In this document: positions 30,002 through 40,289 of the stretch, piece after piece | How the letters are laid out: each line of letters opens with the position of its first letter | How positions within the stretch are numbered: the stretch's first letter is position 1 | NCBI RefSeq assembly: GCF_004359545.1 | Contig: NZ_SCWB01000008.1 | Coordinates: 37,963 to 101,962 of the forward strand | DNA length: 64,000 bases | DNA from: Macrococcus lamae | GTDB lineage: Bacteria; Bacillota; Bacilli; Staphylococcales; Staphylococcaceae | Direction of reading: 5' to 3' | Program-made: the position numbers and the translations under genes | The notes under the pieces: model-generated | Seen by the model: the letters and a program-made list of their open reading frames with translations, nothing else | Databases searched by the model: none | Told to the model about the DNA's origin: nothing

Positions 30002-30886
30002 TTAGTTTCCTTTAATCTGACCCATTACTTCATCAGCGAAGTTATCAGAACGTTTTTCAATACCTTCTCCGACTTCATAACGGACGAACGATTTCAATGT
30101 GCCGCCTTTTGATTTTAAGAATTCAGCAACAGTCTGATCCGGATTCTTAACGAACGGCTGATCTACTGCACAGATTTCTTCAAGATACTTACGAAGACGA
30201 CCTTCTACCATTTTCTCAACGATATTTTCAGGTTTTCCTTCATTTAAAGCCTGCTGTTTAAGAATGTCTTTTTCGTGCTCTAATTCTTCAGCAGAAACTT
30301 GTTCACGAGAGACAAATTTAGGATTAAGTGCTGCGATATGCATCGCGACGTCTTTAGCAGCAGCTGCATCAGTAGAGTTTTCAACGACTGCAAGAACACC
30401 GATACGTCCGCCCATGTGTAAGTATTCGCCGAAAGCATCTGCATCTGTTTTAGTCGCTAAAACGAAACGACGTAATGTTAATTTTTCACCGATTGTTGAA
30501 ATCGCTTCGCTCATTTTATGTTCAACTGTGTTACCATCAGTCATCGTTGAAGCCATCAATGCATCAACGTCCGCTGGTTTAGTTGTTAAAATGTGATCTG
30601 CCATATCTTTAACTAACGCTTGGAATCCTTCGTTACGAGCAACGAAATCTGTTTCAGAGTTTAACTCTAAAAGAACAGCATCGTTACCGTTAGAAGCAAC
30701 AAAAGTTGTTCCTTCTGCTGCGATACGGTCTGCTTTTTTTGCTGCTTTCGCGATACCTTTTTCGCGCAGGTAGTCTACTGCTGCGTCGATGTCACCATTA
30801 GTTTCAGTCAATGCTTTTTTGCAGTCCATCATACCTGCGCCAGTTCTTTCACGTAATTGTTTAACGAGTTGTGCTGAGATAGCCAT
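30002..30886 (-). CDS. tsf: Elongation factor Ts
   Basis: 294 residues. N-terminal UBA-like domain ([19 protein letters not shown]), the EF-Tu-contacting motif [10 protein letters not shown] near residue 80, and a coiled-coil/subdomain C region. It exchanges GDP for GTP on EF-Tu. ATG with GGAGG upstream. Downstream of rpsB across a strong terminator, so tsf either needs read-through or its own weak promoter (a TATGAT box sits about 40 bases upstream). Confidence 0.97.
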   Translation of the reverse strand: MAISAQLVKQLRERTGAGMMDCKKALTETNGDIDAAVDYLREKGIAKAAKKADRIAAEGTTFVASNGNDAVLLELNSETDFVARNEGFQALVKDMADHILTTKPADVDALMASTMTDGNTVEHKMSEAISTIGEKLTLRRFVLATKTDADAFGEYLHMGGRIGVLAVVENSTDAAAAKDVAMHIAALNPKFVSREQVSAEELEHEKDILKQQALNEGKPENIVEKMVEGRLRKYLEEICAVDQPFVKNPDQTVAEFLKSKGGTLKSFVRYEVGEGIEKRSDNFADEVMGQIKGN

Positions 30887-30978
30887 GAATAAATTCCTCC
30901 AGATAAAAGTTATATGTTCACAATTTCATCATACTAAATTGCATGACGAAAGGCGAAAAATTTAATTGATTACTTTTA

Positions 30979-31015
30979 AAAAAGGTGATAAGACATTCAA
31001 CTTATCACCTTTTTT
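30979..31015 (-). terminator. Terminator between rpsB and tsf
   Basis: Stem AAAAAGGTGATAAG / CTTATCACCTTTTT with an 8-base loop, T runs on both strands. Lies five bases after the rpsB stop and probably sets the S2:EF-Ts ratio by partial read-through. Confidence 0.8.
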
Positions 31016-31019
31016 ATAA

Positions 31020-31808
31020 TTAAGCTTCAGTAGTTTCTGCTGGTGCTTCTGTTGTTTCTGTAGTTTCTGCAGCAGGAGCTTCTGTTAAATCGATGTTCTG
31101 CTCTGCAGCAACTTCTTCGTTAGAAACGCCTTGTTTAGCTTCCAGGATTGCGTCAGCCATTTTACCTGTTAATAATTTAACGGCACGGATTGCATCGTCG
31201 TTAGCTGGGATAACATAGTCGATTTCGTCAGGATCACAGTTTGTATCAACGATACCAACGATTGGAATGTGTAATTTTTTTGCTTCAGCGATCGCGTTAC
31301 GCTCTTTACGAGGGTCAACAACGAAGATTGCTGACGGCATAGATTTCATGTCGCGGATACCGCCTAAGAATTTGATCAGACGATCGTATTCTTTTTTAAG
31401 TTCTACAACTTCTTTTTTAGGAAGAACGTCAAAAGTACCGTTTTCTTCCATTTTTTCGATTTCAGCAATACGTTTAACACGTTTGTTGATAGTTTTGTAG
31501 TTAGTAAGTGTTCCACCTAACCAACGTTGGTTGATGTAGAACTGACCTGAACGTTCAGCTTCTTCTTTAACTGATTCCTGCGCTTGTTTTTTAGTACCGA
31601 CGAAAAGAACAGTACCGCCTTCTTCAGCAACAGATTTCATGAAGTTATAAGCTTCTTCAACTTTCTTCACTGTTTTTTGAAGATCGATGATGTAAATACC
31701 ATTTCTTTCAGTGAAGATGTATTTCTTCATTTTTGGGTTCCAGCGACGTGTCTGATGACCGAAGTGAACACCAGCTTCTAACAATTGTTTCATTGAGATA
31801 ACTGCCAT
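31020..31808 (-). CDS. rpsB: 30S ribosomal protein S2
   Basis: 262 residues. Signature [18 protein letters not shown], the S2 core and [19 protein letters not shown] are present. The C-terminal tail of about 25 residues is made almost only of T, E, A and P (from about residue 237), longer and more acidic than the core requires. It binds between head and platform of the 30S subunit and recruits S1. ATG with AGGAGG upstream. A structured leader RNA and its own promoter stand between codY and this gene. Confidence 0.97.
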   Translation of the reverse strand: MAVISMKQLLEAGVHFGHQTRRWNPKMKKYIFTERNGIYIIDLQKTVKKVEEAYNFMKSVAEEGGTVLFVGTKKQAQESVKEEAERSGQFYINQRWLGGTLTNYKTINKRVKRIAEIEKMEENGTFDVLPKKEVVELKKEYDRLIKFLGGIRDMKSMPSAIFVVDPRKERNAIAEAKKLHIPIVGIVDTNCDPDEIDYVIPANDDAIRAVKLLTGKMADAILEAKQGVSNEEVAAEQNIDLTEAPAAETTETTEAPAETTEA

Positions 31809-31836
31809 TTTAATTTCCTCCTAGTGGTTTATCCGC

Positions 31837-31896
31837 CATTACAGGCAATTTTGACAACAGCATGGGCTGCACCAATCAAAATACTTAACTGTAATG
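31837..31896 (-). promoter_or_regulatory. rpsB leader hairpin (candidate S2 autoregulatory RNA)
   Basis: One long interrupted hairpin in the 5' leader: outer CATTACAG / CTGTAATG (8 bp), middle ATTTTGA / TCAAAAT (7 bp), apical CAGC-CCAT-GCTG. It is preceded by a GGCTC/GAGCT hairpin and ends 28 bases before the rpsB ATG. No T run follows, so it is not a terminator. S2 feedback on its own mRNA is known in other bacteria. Confidence 0.55.
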
Positions 31897-31925
31897 TGTG
31901 AATTAGCTCATTTGAGCCGTTTATT

Positions 31926-31954
31926 AATATATCATAATAGAAGAAAAAAAACAA
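31926..31954 (-). promoter_or_regulatory. Sigma-A promoter for rpsB
   Basis: -35 TTGTTT (31949-31954), 17-base spacer, -10 TATATT (31926-31931). The -35 lies inside the T tract of the codY terminator. Confidence 0.5.
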
Positions 31955-31971
31955 CCATTTTAATGGCTGTT
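31943..31971 (-). terminator. codY terminator overlapping the coding end
   Basis: Minus-strand stem AACAGCCAT / ATGGTTGTT with loop TAAA followed by seven T. The hairpin includes the codY stop codon and its last sense codons. Confidence 0.7.
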
Positions 31972-32733
31972 TTCAAGTTCTTCAAGGAACTGTTCCTTTT
32001 TAATTTTGATGAAAGTCCCTTTCATTCCTAATGAACGGGATTCAATGACACCGGCACTTTCCAGTTTGCGCAGGGCATTGACGATGACTGAGCGCGTAAT
32101 ACCGACACGGTCTGCAACTTTCGAAGCAACGAGCAGCCCTTCTGAGGCATTTAATTCTTCAAAGATGTGCTCAATCGCTTCTTTTTCAGAGTACGATAGT
32201 GAATTGATCGCCATCGTAATCGCTGCTTTATCACGTGCGACCTGCTCAATCTCAGTGTGCTTCTCTCTCAAAATTTCCATTCCAACGACTGTCGCCGCAT
32301 ATTCACCGAGAACTAAGTCGGTATCGTCAAAGTCTTTGTCTACACGACCAAGTACTAGTGTTCCGAGGCGATCACCGCCACCTTTGATCGGGATAATAGT
32401 CGTCTGACTCTCTTTAAATAAATCTTCACTTTCTGGTGGAAATACAGTCAGCCGGTTTGATAATGGAATGTTTGATTCTGTTCTATCCACTTCTGACAGC
32501 CAGTCAGTATATTCTTTAGGAATTTGACGCTCCTCAAGCATTTTAATAATACGTTCATTCTTTAAAAGTTCATTGACGCCGAATCCTAAAATCTTCCCTT
32601 TTCTCGAAACGATAAAGACATTGGACTGCATCGTTCTACCGAGATGGTCAGCCATATCTTTAAAGTCAACGGCCAGACCTTTGTGTTCCTGTAATAATTT
32701 GTTGATTTCACGAGTTCTAGTTAATAAGTCCAT
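31960..32733 (-). CDS. codY: Global regulator CodY
   Basis: 257 residues. N-terminal GAF domain that senses branched-chain amino acids (about 1-155), a linker helix, and the C-terminal winged helix ([26 protein letters not shown]) with the conserved tail. With GTP and isoleucine bound it represses amino-acid, transport and virulence genes. Last gene of xerC-hslV-hslU-codY, the same operon as Bacillus codVWXY. ATG with AGAGGAG seven bases upstream. Confidence 0.98.
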   Translation of the reverse strand: MDLLTRTREINKLLQEHKGLAVDFKDMADHLGRTMQSNVFIVSRKGKILGFGVNELLKNERIIKMLEERQIPKEYTDWLSEVDRTESNIPLSNRLTVFPPESEDLFKESQTTIIPIKGGGDRLGTLVLGRVDKDFDDTDLVLGEYAATVVGMEILREKHTEIEQVARDKAAITMAINSLSYSEKEAIEHIFEELNASEGLLVASKVADRVGITRSVIVNALRKLESAGVIESRSLGMKGTFIKIKKEQFLEELENSH

Positions 32734-32747
32734 CTTGATTCTCCTCT

Positions 32748-34133
32748 TTATAAGATAAATTCACTTAAGCTCTTGTTTTTTGAAATTGAACCAAGTTTTG
32801 ATTCAACATACTGCTTAGTTATTTCTACATGCGCATTCGGCATTTCTGACGCTTCAAAAGATAAGTCTTCAAGCATTTTTTCAAGAATCGTATGAAGGCG
32901 TCTGGCACCGATGTTATCTGTTTCCTGATTCACTTCGTAAGCAATTTCAGCGAGACGTGTAATAGCTTCATCTGTAAAATTAATCGTTACATCTTCTGTT
33001 GCCAGCAGACTTTCATACTGCTTCAGTAAAGACTGCCGCGGTTCACGCAGAATTTTTTCAAAATCCTGAACCGATAACTTATCCAGTTCAACTCTTATCG
33101 GAAAGCGCCCTTGAAGTTCAGGAATTAAATCGCTTGGTTTAGAAACATGAAAGGCACCTGCACCGATGAACAGTATATGTTCAGTGTTCACTGCACCATA
33201 TTTCGTCTGAATCACACTACCTTCAACAATCGGCAGAATGTCCCGCTGCACACCTTGACGCGATACATCCGGTCCACTGTTGGAGGAACCGGCAATTTTA
33301 TCTATCTCATCAATAAATACAATACCCATCTGTTCAGTCAGCTGTATCGCTTCCTGATTGACCGATTCCTCGTCAATCAGTTTTGAAGCTTCTTCATCCA
33401 CTAGAATAGGACGAGCCTTTGCGACAGAAAGACGACGCTCTACTTTCTTCTTCAGCATCATCTGACTCAGCATATCCTGCATATTATTTTCCATGCCGGG
33501 CATATTGAACATCGGGGCGTCCTGTTCCACTTTGATGACAATCTCTTCATTCTCGAGCAGTCCTGCCGCGAGCTTTGAACGGATATCCCGACGTTTAGAA
33601 CTGATTTCCTCTGTTACTTCCTCATCGTCGGTCTGATCATTAAAACTCGGAAACTGGCCGCCGAACAGTGATTCTAAAGGATTACTCTGAAACTGCTGCT
33701 TCTTTTTCATCGCAGGCACAAGTAGCTTAACGAGCCGTTCTTCTGCCTGCTGTTCAGCTTCAATGATGACTTCTTTCTTCTTCTCTTCTTTGACAAGCCG
33801 AACACCGTTTAGGACAAGATCACGGATCATACTTTCAACATCGCGTCCGACATAACCGACTTCTGTATATTTAGTTGCTTCAACTTTGACGAATGGTGCA
33901 CCGACAAATTTTGCAATACGTCTTGCGATTTCTGTCTTTCCGACTCCGGTCGGACCAATCATCAGAATATTCTTCGGAATAATTTCCTGCTGCAGATGTT
34001 CGTCCAGCAGCGAACGTCTATAACGGTTGCGGAGACTGATCGCCACTTTCTTCTTCGCTTCTTCCTGACCCACAATATATTGATTCAGTTCATTCACAAT
34101 TTCTTTTGGCGTCATCTTCATCTTAACGTTCAA
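32748..34133 (-). CDS. hslU: HslU, ATPase subunit of the HslVU protease
   Basis: 461 residues. AAA+ Walker A GPTGVGKT at residues 60-67, Walker [13 protein letters not shown] near 270, an inserted I domain rich in charged residues (about 110-240), and the C-terminal EFIL tail that docks into HslV. It unfolds substrates for HslV. The start is TTG at 34133 with AAGGAGG seven bases upstream; an in-frame ATG at 34121 is a weaker choice. Called clpY or codX in Bacillus. Confidence 0.95.
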   Translation of the reverse strand: MNVKMKMTPKEIVNELNQYIVGQEEAKKKVAISLRNRYRRSLLDEHLQQEIIPKNILMIGPTGVGKTEIARRIAKFVGAPFVKVEATKYTEVGYVGRDVESMIRDLVLNGVRLVKEEKKKEVIIEAEQQAEERLVKLLVPAMKKKQQFQSNPLESLFGGQFPSFNDQTDDEEVTEEISSKRRDIRSKLAAGLLENEEIVIKVEQDAPMFNMPGMENNMQDMLSQMMLKKKVERRLSVAKARPILVDEEASKLIDEESVNQEAIQLTEQMGIVFIDEIDKIAGSSNSGPDVSRQGVQRDILPIVEGSVIQTKYGAVNTEHILFIGAGAFHVSKPSDLIPELQGRFPIRVELDKLSVQDFEKILREPRQSLLKQYESLLATEDVTINFTDEAITRLAEIAYEVNQETDNIGARRLHTILEKMLEDLSFEASEMPNAHVEITKQYVESKLGSISKNKSLSEFIL

Positions 34134-34145
34134 TGTGATGCCTCC

Positions 34146-34682
34146 TTATAATTCTTCAACGATGATGTTGTGATTCGTAAAGACACAAATATCAGCAGCT
34201 GTCTCAAGACTAGCCTGAGCAATTTCTTTTGCTGTGAGGTGCGATGCATGCTTTTTGAGTGCACGTCCCGCACTCAGTGCATAGTTACCGCCAGACCCGA
34301 TAGCTATAATATCATCATCAGGCTGAATCACTTCGCCCGTACCGCTGACCAGCAGTAACTCATGGTCATTCATCACAATTAACATCGCTTCAAGCTGACG
34401 CAGCATTTTATCTCCCCGCCATTCTTTAGCAAGTTCAACGGCTGCACGTGATAGATTTCCATCATATTCAAAAAGCTTTGCCTCAAATTTCTCAAACAAG
34501 GTAAACGCATCGGCCACACTACCAGCGAAACCTGCGACAACCTGATTATCGAACAATCGTCTGACTTTCTTCGCAGTCGCTTTCATAATCACCTGTTCAC
34601 CGAGCGTCACCTGACCATCGCCACTCATTGCAGAGCAACCATTATGTCTAATTGCAAATATTGTTGTTGCATGCATTGCCAA
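34146..34682 (-). CDS. hslV: HslV, peptidase subunit of the HslVU protease
   Basis: 178 residues of the Ntn-hydrolase (proteasome-beta-like) fold: [32 protein letters not shown] and [14 protein letters not shown]. The best-spaced start is TTG at 34682 (GAGG 6 bases upstream), giving [15 protein letters not shown]; the ATG two codons on would give MHATT. The family uses an N-terminal Thr or, in Bacillus ClpQ, an N-terminal Ser; neither start exposes one directly. Cleavage before the TT pair, which aligns with Thr1 of E. coli, would be needed. Second gene of the xerC-codY operon. Confidence 0.94.
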   Translation of the reverse strand: MAMHATTIFAIRHNGCSAMSGDGQVTLGEQVIMKATAKKVRRLFDNQVVAGFAGSVADAFTLFEKFEAKLFEYDGNLSRAAVELAKEWRGDKMLRQLEAMLIVMNDHELLLVSGTGEVIQPDDDIIAIGSGGNYALSAGRALKKHASHLTAKEIAQASLETAADICVFTNHNIIVEEL

Positions 34683-34696
34683 TTGTTTCCTCTCCT

Positions 34697-35569
34697 TTAT
34701 GCACGAGGATGTGCATTCAAATACGTTTGTCTCAGATGTTCTTTTGTAACGTGAGTATATCTTCCTGTCGTCGATAAGTTAACATGTCCGAGCAGATCCT
34801 GAACCGTTCTGAGATCGGCTCCTTCATTTAGCAGATGGGTCGCAAATGTATGACGCAGTTTGTGGGGATGAATGTCCGAAACACTTCCTGCCCGCTTGAT
34901 AATCTGATCCAGCACGTATCTCACACCTCGTGCTGTCAATGGACCCCCTCGGTTGTTAACCAGGAGATAATGATGGTCACGGACATACTGCTGTCTTAAA
35001 GGAAAATAATTGCGGAGACTTTTCAGCGCAAAACTTCCAAAAGGTACGATTCGTTCCTTATTACCTTTACCGAGCACTTTAATGACCATCATTTCTTCAT
35101 CTATATCTTCAAGCTTCAAATTCACAAGTTCAGAAACGCGGATTCCTGTTGCATAGAGCAGTTCAAGTATGAGTTGATCTCGCTTATGAAACGGCTTCCC
35201 TTGGTCAATCTCTGCAAACAACTGAGACATTTCTTCTTCATAAAAAAATGCCGGTAAATACTGGTCCTTTTTTGGATGAATCAACGCATCAAACGGATTA
35301 ACTTCATCTTTATCAAGCTGGACAAACCGGTAGAACGTTTTCAGACTGGATATTTTACGCGAGACAGATGTACGCGTTAGTTTTTTTTCATATAAATAGA
35401 CTAAATAACCTCGTGCCTGCTGATAACTGAACGTTTCCAGTGTCAGACCTTCACGGTTTAAATAGTCTATAAAAGAACGGACATCATTGTCATAAGCGGT
35501 GAGGGTGTGGATAGAGAAATTCTTTTCATTCTTCAAGTATGCATTGAATGCACTAATCTGCTCTTCCAC
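34697..35569 (-). CDS. xerC: Tyrosine recombinase XerC
   Basis: 290 residues. N-terminal SAM-like core-binding domain (about 1-90) and catalytic domain with the first arginine in [12 protein letters not shown], then [19 protein letters not shown] and the nucleophile tyrosine in TTGRYTHV. With XerD it resolves chromosome dimers at dif, with FtsK (encoded in this window) as partner in division. The start is GTG at 35569 with GGAGG upstream; in-frame codons further up run into trmFO. First gene of xerC-hslVU-codY (codV in Bacillus). Confidence 0.95.
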   Translation of the reverse strand: MEEQISAFNAYLKNEKNFSIHTLTAYDNDVRSFIDYLNREGLTLETFSYQQARGYLVYLYEKKLTRTSVSRKISSLKTFYRFVQLDKDEVNPFDALIHPKKDQYLPAFFYEEEMSQLFAEIDQGKPFHKRDQLILELLYATGIRVSELVNLKLEDIDEEMMVIKVLGKGNKERIVPFGSFALKSLRNYFPLRQQYVRDHHYLLVNNRGGPLTARGVRYVLDQIIKRAGSVSDIHPHKLRHTFATHLLNEGADLRTVQDLLGHVNLSTTGRYTHVTKEHLRQTYLNAHPRA

Positions 35570-35588
35570 TTTCTCACCTCCAGTTATC

Positions 35589-35621
35589 TGAATTGTATCA
35601 CAATTCAAATTTCTTTGACAA
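35589..35621 (-). promoter_or_regulatory. xerC-hslVU-codY promoter with overlapping palindrome
   Basis: -35 TTGTCA (35616-35621), 18-base spacer, -10 TACAAT (35592-35597). A perfect 8-3-8 palindrome TGAATTGT-GAT-ACAATTCA (35589-35607) covers the -10 and has no T run, as expected of a repressor operator. It does not match the CodY box. Confidence 0.6.
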
Positions 35622-35627
35622 TCAATA

Positions 35628-36929
35628 TTATAGCGTGACCTTAAATTGCTCCAAGCTGTCAAGCGCTCGTTCAGCAAGAGCCTCGTAACGCTCTTTCTTG
35701 TCTTTAATACGTTTCTCGAGTGGTGGCAGCAGACCGAAGTTCGCATTCATCGGCTGAAAGTTCTTGCTGTTTGTATGAGTGATATAATATGCCATTGCAC
35801 CGATCATTGTTTTTTCAGGGAATGTAATCGGCTGGACGCCTGATAATAATTTAGCAGCGTTAATCCCTGCAATGAGTCCGCTTGCTGCACTTTCGACATA
35901 ACCTTCAACGCCAGTCATTTGTCCGGCGAGGAAAAGATCATTCTTCCCTTTGAACTGATATGTCTGCTCAAGATTAGTCGGTGAGTTGATAAATGTATTA
36001 CGATGCATCACACCATATCTGACGATATCGACATTTTCAAGACCAGGAATAAGGTTCAGCACTTCTTTTTGTGCGCCCCATTTCAAATGTGTCTGGAAAC
36101 CAACGATATTATACAAAGTGCCGGCTGCATCGTCCTGACGCAACTGTACGACAGCATACGGACGCTCGCCAGTCTTAGGATCTTCCAGTCCAACCGGCTT
36201 CATCGGACCGAACAATAACGTCTTCTTACCACGGCGAGCCATCTCTTCAAACGGCATACAGCCTTCGAAGTAAATTTCTTTTTCAAAGTCTTTTAATGGC
36301 ACGACTTCAGCAGCAGTCAGCGCTTCATAAAAACGGTCAAACTCCTCTTCTGTCATTGGACAGTTCAAATAAGCCGCTTCACCTTTGTCATAACGTGATT
36401 TTAAATACACTTTGTCCATATCGATCGATTCTTTCTCAACGATAGGCGCTGCAGCATCATAGAAGTAGAGATGATTTTGACCGGTCATTTCCTGAATGCT
36501 CTTAGATAAATGCTCAGTCGTCAGTGGACCTGTTGCTATAATAGTCGGGCCATCAGGGACTTCATTGATTTCTTTATTGATTACCGTGATGTTCTCATGA
36601 TTTTTCAGCGTGTCAGTAATATAGCCGCTGAATTCATGACGGTCGACGGCCAGAGCACCGCCTGCAGGTACACTTGCGCTGTCAGCAGCTTTAATGATCA
36701 ATGAGTCCAGACGGCGCATTTCCTCTTTCAGTACGCCGACACCATTGGTCAGTGCATTTCCACGTAATGAGTTAGAGCAGACCAGCTCTGCAAATTTGTC
36801 TGTATGGTGGGCAGGCGTCTGCTTAACAGGACGCATTTCATATAAGTTCACTTTGATGCCGCGTTTCGCCAGCTGATAAGCCGCTTCTGAGCCGGCAAGA
36901 CCTGCACCAATTACGTTAATCGTAGTCAT
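35628..36929 (-). CDS. trmFO: Methylenetetrahydrofolate-tRNA-(uracil-5)-methyltransferase
   Basis: 433 residues. N-terminal FAD-binding [33 protein letters not shown] and the C-terminal [20 protein letters not shown]. It methylates U54 in the T loop of tRNA using CH2-THF and FADH2, the folate-dependent route of Firmicutes. The start is ATG at 36929 with AAGGAGG seven bases upstream; an upstream in-frame ATG at 36953 lacks a site. It follows topA beyond a terminator. Confidence 0.96.
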   Translation of the reverse strand: MTTINVIGAGLAGSEAAYQLAKRGIKVNLYEMRPVKQTPAHHTDKFAELVCSNSLRGNALTNGVGVLKEEMRRLDSLIIKAADSASVPAGGALAVDRHEFSGYITDTLKNHENITVINKEINEVPDGPTIIATGPLTTEHLSKSIQEMTGQNHLYFYDAAAPIVEKESIDMDKVYLKSRYDKGEAAYLNCPMTEEEFDRFYEALTAAEVVPLKDFEKEIYFEGCMPFEEMARRGKKTLLFGPMKPVGLEDPKTGERPYAVVQLRQDDAAGTLYNIVGFQTHLKWGAQKEVLNLIPGLENVDIVRYGVMHRNTFINSPTNLEQTYQFKGKNDLFLAGQMTGVEGYVESAASGLIAGINAAKLLSGVQPITFPEKTMIGAMAYYITHTNSKNFQPMNANFGLLPPLEKRIKDKKERYEALAERALDSLEQFKVTL

Positions 36930-37010
36930 TGTAATTCCTCCTTGTATCCTCACTGATTGTAATATATTCTGACTATTAAATAAACCATTAAATACTGAGT
37001 AGATATATCG

Positions 37011-37023
37011 TTCGTATTACGAA
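37011..37023. repeat. Short palindrome upstream of trmFO
   Basis: TTCGTA-T-TACGAA, a perfect 6-1-6 palindrome about 85 bases before the trmFO ATG and 30 bases after the topA terminator. Possible operator; no family assigned. Confidence 0.35.
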
Positions 37024-37052
37024 TAATTCAGCTGATAATATTATAATCACTC

Positions 37053-37093
37053 AAAAAACCCGTCTGAAGAGAATAGAATTCTCACTCAGACGG
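37053..37093 (-). terminator. Intrinsic terminator after topA
   Basis: Stem CCGTCTGA / TCAGACGG with an inner GAGAAT / ATTCTC helix, followed on the minus strand by a run of six T. Confidence 0.8.
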
Positions 37094-37109
37094 ATTATTA
37101 TCAGATATT

Positions 37110-39179
37110 TTATTGTGCTTTCTCTTCATACTCGCATTTCGGGCATGCCACTTGCATCGTCTTGCCTTTCTTTCGTTCAACGAGCTTAGTTTCGCACTTC
37201 GGACATTGACGTGCAACGGGTTTATCCCATGATATATAGTCGCATTCCGGGAAGTTCGTACAGCCATAGAAAATTCGGTTTTTCTTCGATTTACGTTCAA
37301 CTACTTCTCCGTCATTACATTTCGGACAAGGGACACCAATTGATTTGACAATGGCTTTCGTATTACGGCAGTCAGGGAAGTTGGAGCAGGCCATGAACTT
37401 ACCATAGCGGCCCATCTTAATAACCATCGGCGAACCACATTTCTCGCAGTCTTCACCTGCGGGTTCATCCTTGATTTCTATCTTCTCCATCTCAGCCTCT
37501 GCACGGTCGACGTGCAGTTTAAAATCACCGTAAAATGTCTCAATGACTTTCTTCCATGTGATCTCACCATTTGCTACTCGATCAAGCAATGCCTCCATGT
37601 TCGCTGTAAAATCTACTTCAACGATTTCCGGGAAGTATTCTTTTACAGATTCATTGACAATCAAGCCAAGCTCCGTCGGATAGAACTTTTTCTGGTCGAT
37701 TTTCACATAGTTACGTTTAGTAATGGTGTCAATCGTCGGAGCATAAGTTGACGGCCGGCCAATTCCTTTTTCTTCAAGTGTTTTAACAAGACGCGCCTCT
37801 GTATAACGTGGTGGCGGTTGCGTGAAATGTTGATTTTCATCAATATTTTTCGCTTTGACTTGATCGCCGACAACGAGTTCAGGAAGCCTGTTTTCGCCTT
37901 CTTCTTCAGTATCGTCTTGCCCTTCTACATAGACACTCATAAATCCTTTGAATTTTACTGTCTGACCATTTGCACGGAACTTAATAGGTCCCTGTACTAA
38001 ATCAACAGCAACTGTATCGATGACTGCTGCTGCCATCTGGCTTGCCATAAAACGTTCCCAGATAAGTTTGTATAATCTTAGCTGATCTCTCGACAAGTAA
38101 GCTTTCATCTCATTAGGCGTTCTTAGAGCGGACGTCGGACGTACTGCCTCATGGGCATCTTGAGCACCTGATTTCTGCCCGGCTGCTTTACGTTTAGATA
38201 GATACTGTTCACCGAACTGATCCTTAATATAGCCTGCTGCTTCTGCTTTCGCAGTATCTGATATCCGCGTGGAGTCAGTTCTCATATAAGTAATCAAACC
38301 CACTGTCCCCTGTTTCTTCAGGTCGATCCCTTCGTATAACTGCTGAGCAAGCATCATTGTTTTACGGGCTTTAAAGTTCAGTTTACGCGCTGCTTCCTGT
38401 TGCAGACTTGATGTTGTAAAAGGATTAGCAGGATTTCTCAGCTTTTCCTTTTTCGTGACATCTGTCACATCAAATTTGTCTGATGTCAGCTGCTTAACAA
38501 TTGCTTTGACATCATCCGCTGCTTTCAACTTTGTCGGTTTATTGTTTTCATGAATGAATTTCGCTTTAAACGTCACACCTTTATGTTCAAACAATCCATC
38601 GATCGTCCAGTATTCCTCAGGTTTAAAAGCATTGATTTCTTCTTCGCGGTCAATAATCAGCTTAAGTGCCACAGATTGAACACGGCCCGCTGACAGACCT
38701 TTTTTAACTTTCTTCCATAGTACAGGTGAGATGTTGTAACCAACAAGACGGTCAAGCGCACGTCTTGCCTGTTGAGCATCTACCAGCTCGTGCTGAATCG
38801 CACGGGGCGTTTTAAAACTCTCTTTCACTGCATCTTTCGTTATTTCATTGAAGACCACACGTGACTGTGCGTTTTCGTCTATATCCAGTAAATGTGCTAA
38901 ATGCCAGGCAATCGCTTCACCTTCGCGGTCTGGGTCACTTGCCAGGTAAACATGTTTAGCTTTCTTCGCATGTTTTTTCAGTTCCTGTACAACGGGTCCT
39001 TTACCACGAATTGTAATATATCTCGGTTCAAAATCATTTTCAACATCAATGCCCATCTGACTTCGTGGTAAGTCTCTCACGTGTCCCATAGAAGCAATGA
39101 CCTTATATTTTTTTCCCAAATATTTTTCAATGGTTTTTGCTTTTGCAGGCGATTCAACAATGACAAGATTTTCTGCCAA
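37110..39179 (-). CDS. topA: DNA topoisomerase I
   Basis: 689 residues. Toprim domain ([15 protein letters not shown] at the N-terminus; [13 protein letters not shown]), catalytic tyrosine in [14 protein letters not shown] near residue 298, and a C-terminal tail with three four-cysteine zinc ribbons (CEKCGSP ... CSNFPDC; CPKCNDG ... CTNFPEC; CPKCETK ... CPKC). It relaxes negative supercoils. TTG start at 39179 with AAAGGGGAG six bases upstream. It follows dprA and has its own near-consensus promoter. Confidence 0.97.
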   Translation of the reverse strand: MAENLVIVESPAKAKTIEKYLGKKYKVIASMGHVRDLPRSQMGIDVENDFEPRYITIRGKGPVVQELKKHAKKAKHVYLASDPDREGEAIAWHLAHLLDIDENAQSRVVFNEITKDAVKESFKTPRAIQHELVDAQQARRALDRLVGYNISPVLWKKVKKGLSAGRVQSVALKLIIDREEEINAFKPEEYWTIDGLFEHKGVTFKAKFIHENNKPTKLKAADDVKAIVKQLTSDKFDVTDVTKKEKLRNPANPFTTSSLQQEAARKLNFKARKTMMLAQQLYEGIDLKKQGTVGLITYMRTDSTRISDTAKAEAAGYIKDQFGEQYLSKRKAAGQKSGAQDAHEAVRPTSALRTPNEMKAYLSRDQLRLYKLIWERFMASQMAAAVIDTVAVDLVQGPIKFRANGQTVKFKGFMSVYVEGQDDTEEEGENRLPELVVGDQVKAKNIDENQHFTQPPPRYTEARLVKTLEEKGIGRPSTYAPTIDTITKRNYVKIDQKKFYPTELGLIVNESVKEYFPEIVEVDFTANMEALLDRVANGEITWKKVIETFYGDFKLHVDRAEAEMEKIEIKDEPAGEDCEKCGSPMVIKMGRYGKFMACSNFPDCRNTKAIVKSIGVPCPKCNDGEVVERKSKKNRIFYGCTNFPECDYISWDKPVARQCPKCETKLVERKKGKTMQVACPKCEYEEKAQ

Positions 39180-39223
39180 TTGTATCTCCCCTTTAGATCA
39201 AACTTTTTCGTATTCAAGTGTAA

Positions 39224-39253
39224 ATGATAACGGTAGCTTGGAATAGTTGTCAA
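39224..39253 (-). promoter_or_regulatory. Strong sigma-A promoter for topA
   Basis: Perfect -35 TTGACA (39248-39253), 18-base spacer, -10 TATCAT (39224-39229), between the dprA stop and topA. Confidence 0.7.
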
Positions 39254-39276
39254 TTAATAAATGTTAAAACTTGTCG

Positions 39277-40131
39277 TTATGTGTAATCTTCGAGAATATC
39301 ACTGACCGATAGACATACCTTTGCTCCTTCTGAAATTCTTAAGTTACAGCCTTCAGAATAAATACTGGTAATCGGTCCTGGCAGGCAGTAGACGTTACGG
39401 TTCTGGTCAAGAGCCTGGTCACATGTGATTAAGCTGCCGCTCCGTTTTTTCGCTTCAGTTATTAATGTTCCCTGACATAATCCGCTAATAATTCTGTTTC
39501 GTTCCGGAAACTGCCATGGACGCGGGCTTATGTGCGGTGGATATTCACTGATCACTAAATGCTGCTGTTCTAAATACTTCCTGAGCAATGCAGTCTCCTC
39601 AGGATAGTGTAAATGATGACCAAATCCAAGTACACCGATTGTCTTACCGCGGTTCTTGATCGTTATCACATGAGCATCAGAGTCCGTTCCTTTAGCCAGA
39701 CCGCTGACGATAACCATATTACTTTGAACCAGCTCGGGTATAAACTGTTCTAGAACCGTTGTCGTATAATCCGTCCGTTCTCTCCCACCTACTACAGAAA
39801 GAAAGTTTTCCTCATTTAAGTAAGACAGATTGCCTTTACAGAATAACACAAATGGATAATCACATATTTCAAACAGTAGTCTCGGATATTTCTCTTCATT
39901 ATAATAGACAGGTGTTATCCCTTTGTCATTTAACTCGCTTTTTAGCGACTTGATATCCATCGTCTGCAACCGTCTCAGTTTGTCGTGCATCCTGGAATCA
40001 TTAAATTCGAGCAATAAAGACTCATATTTTAAGTTGATATAATTGAAACAGCCGAACCGCTCCTTAAAGCGATGTAGCTGCGCTGTAGAAAATCCTGCAT
40101 ATATCATCTTTAAAATCATATCTTGATCCAT
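39277..40131 (-). CDS. dprA: DNA-processing protein DprA
   Basis: 284 residues: a helical N-terminal region, then the Rossmann-like DprA core with GLAKGTDSDAH, GFGHHLHYPEE, PRPWQFPERNRIISGL and SGSLITCDQALDQNR. DprA loads RecA on incoming single-stranded DNA during transformation and can protect other ssDNA. The C-terminal winged-helix domain of longer DprAs is missing, as is normal in short Firmicutes forms. Position sucD-dprA-topA is the conserved one. ATG with GAGGTGA upstream. Confidence 0.93.
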   Translation of the reverse strand: MDQDMILKMIYAGFSTAQLHRFKERFGCFNYINLKYESLLLEFNDSRMHDKLRRLQTMDIKSLKSELNDKGITPVYYNEEKYPRLLFEICDYPFVLFCKGNLSYLNEENFLSVVGGRERTDYTTTVLEQFIPELVQSNMVIVSGLAKGTDSDAHVITIKNRGKTIGVLGFGHHLHYPEETALLRKYLEQQHLVISEYPPHISPRPWQFPERNRIISGLCQGTLITEAKKRSGSLITCDQALDQNRNVYCLPGPITSIYSEGCNLRISEGAKVCLSVSDILEDYT

Positions 40132-40253
40132 CTTCTCACCTCAACTTTATGTTAATGAGGAGATGTTTAGCCAGTATTAACAGCCAGTAAAGATGTGAGA
40201 GTTGAATGTAAAATTTATTGCGATATCGATAATGCTACTCATTACTGATCACA

Positions 40254-40282
40254 TAAAAAAAGGCAGACCGCAGTCTACCTTT
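40254..40282 (-). terminator. Intrinsic terminator after sucD
   Basis: Stem AAAGG-AGAC / GTCT-CCTTT with loop CGCA and one mismatch, followed on the minus strand by a T run. Eight bases after the sucD stop. Confidence 0.75.
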
Positions 40283-40289
40283 CATAATA

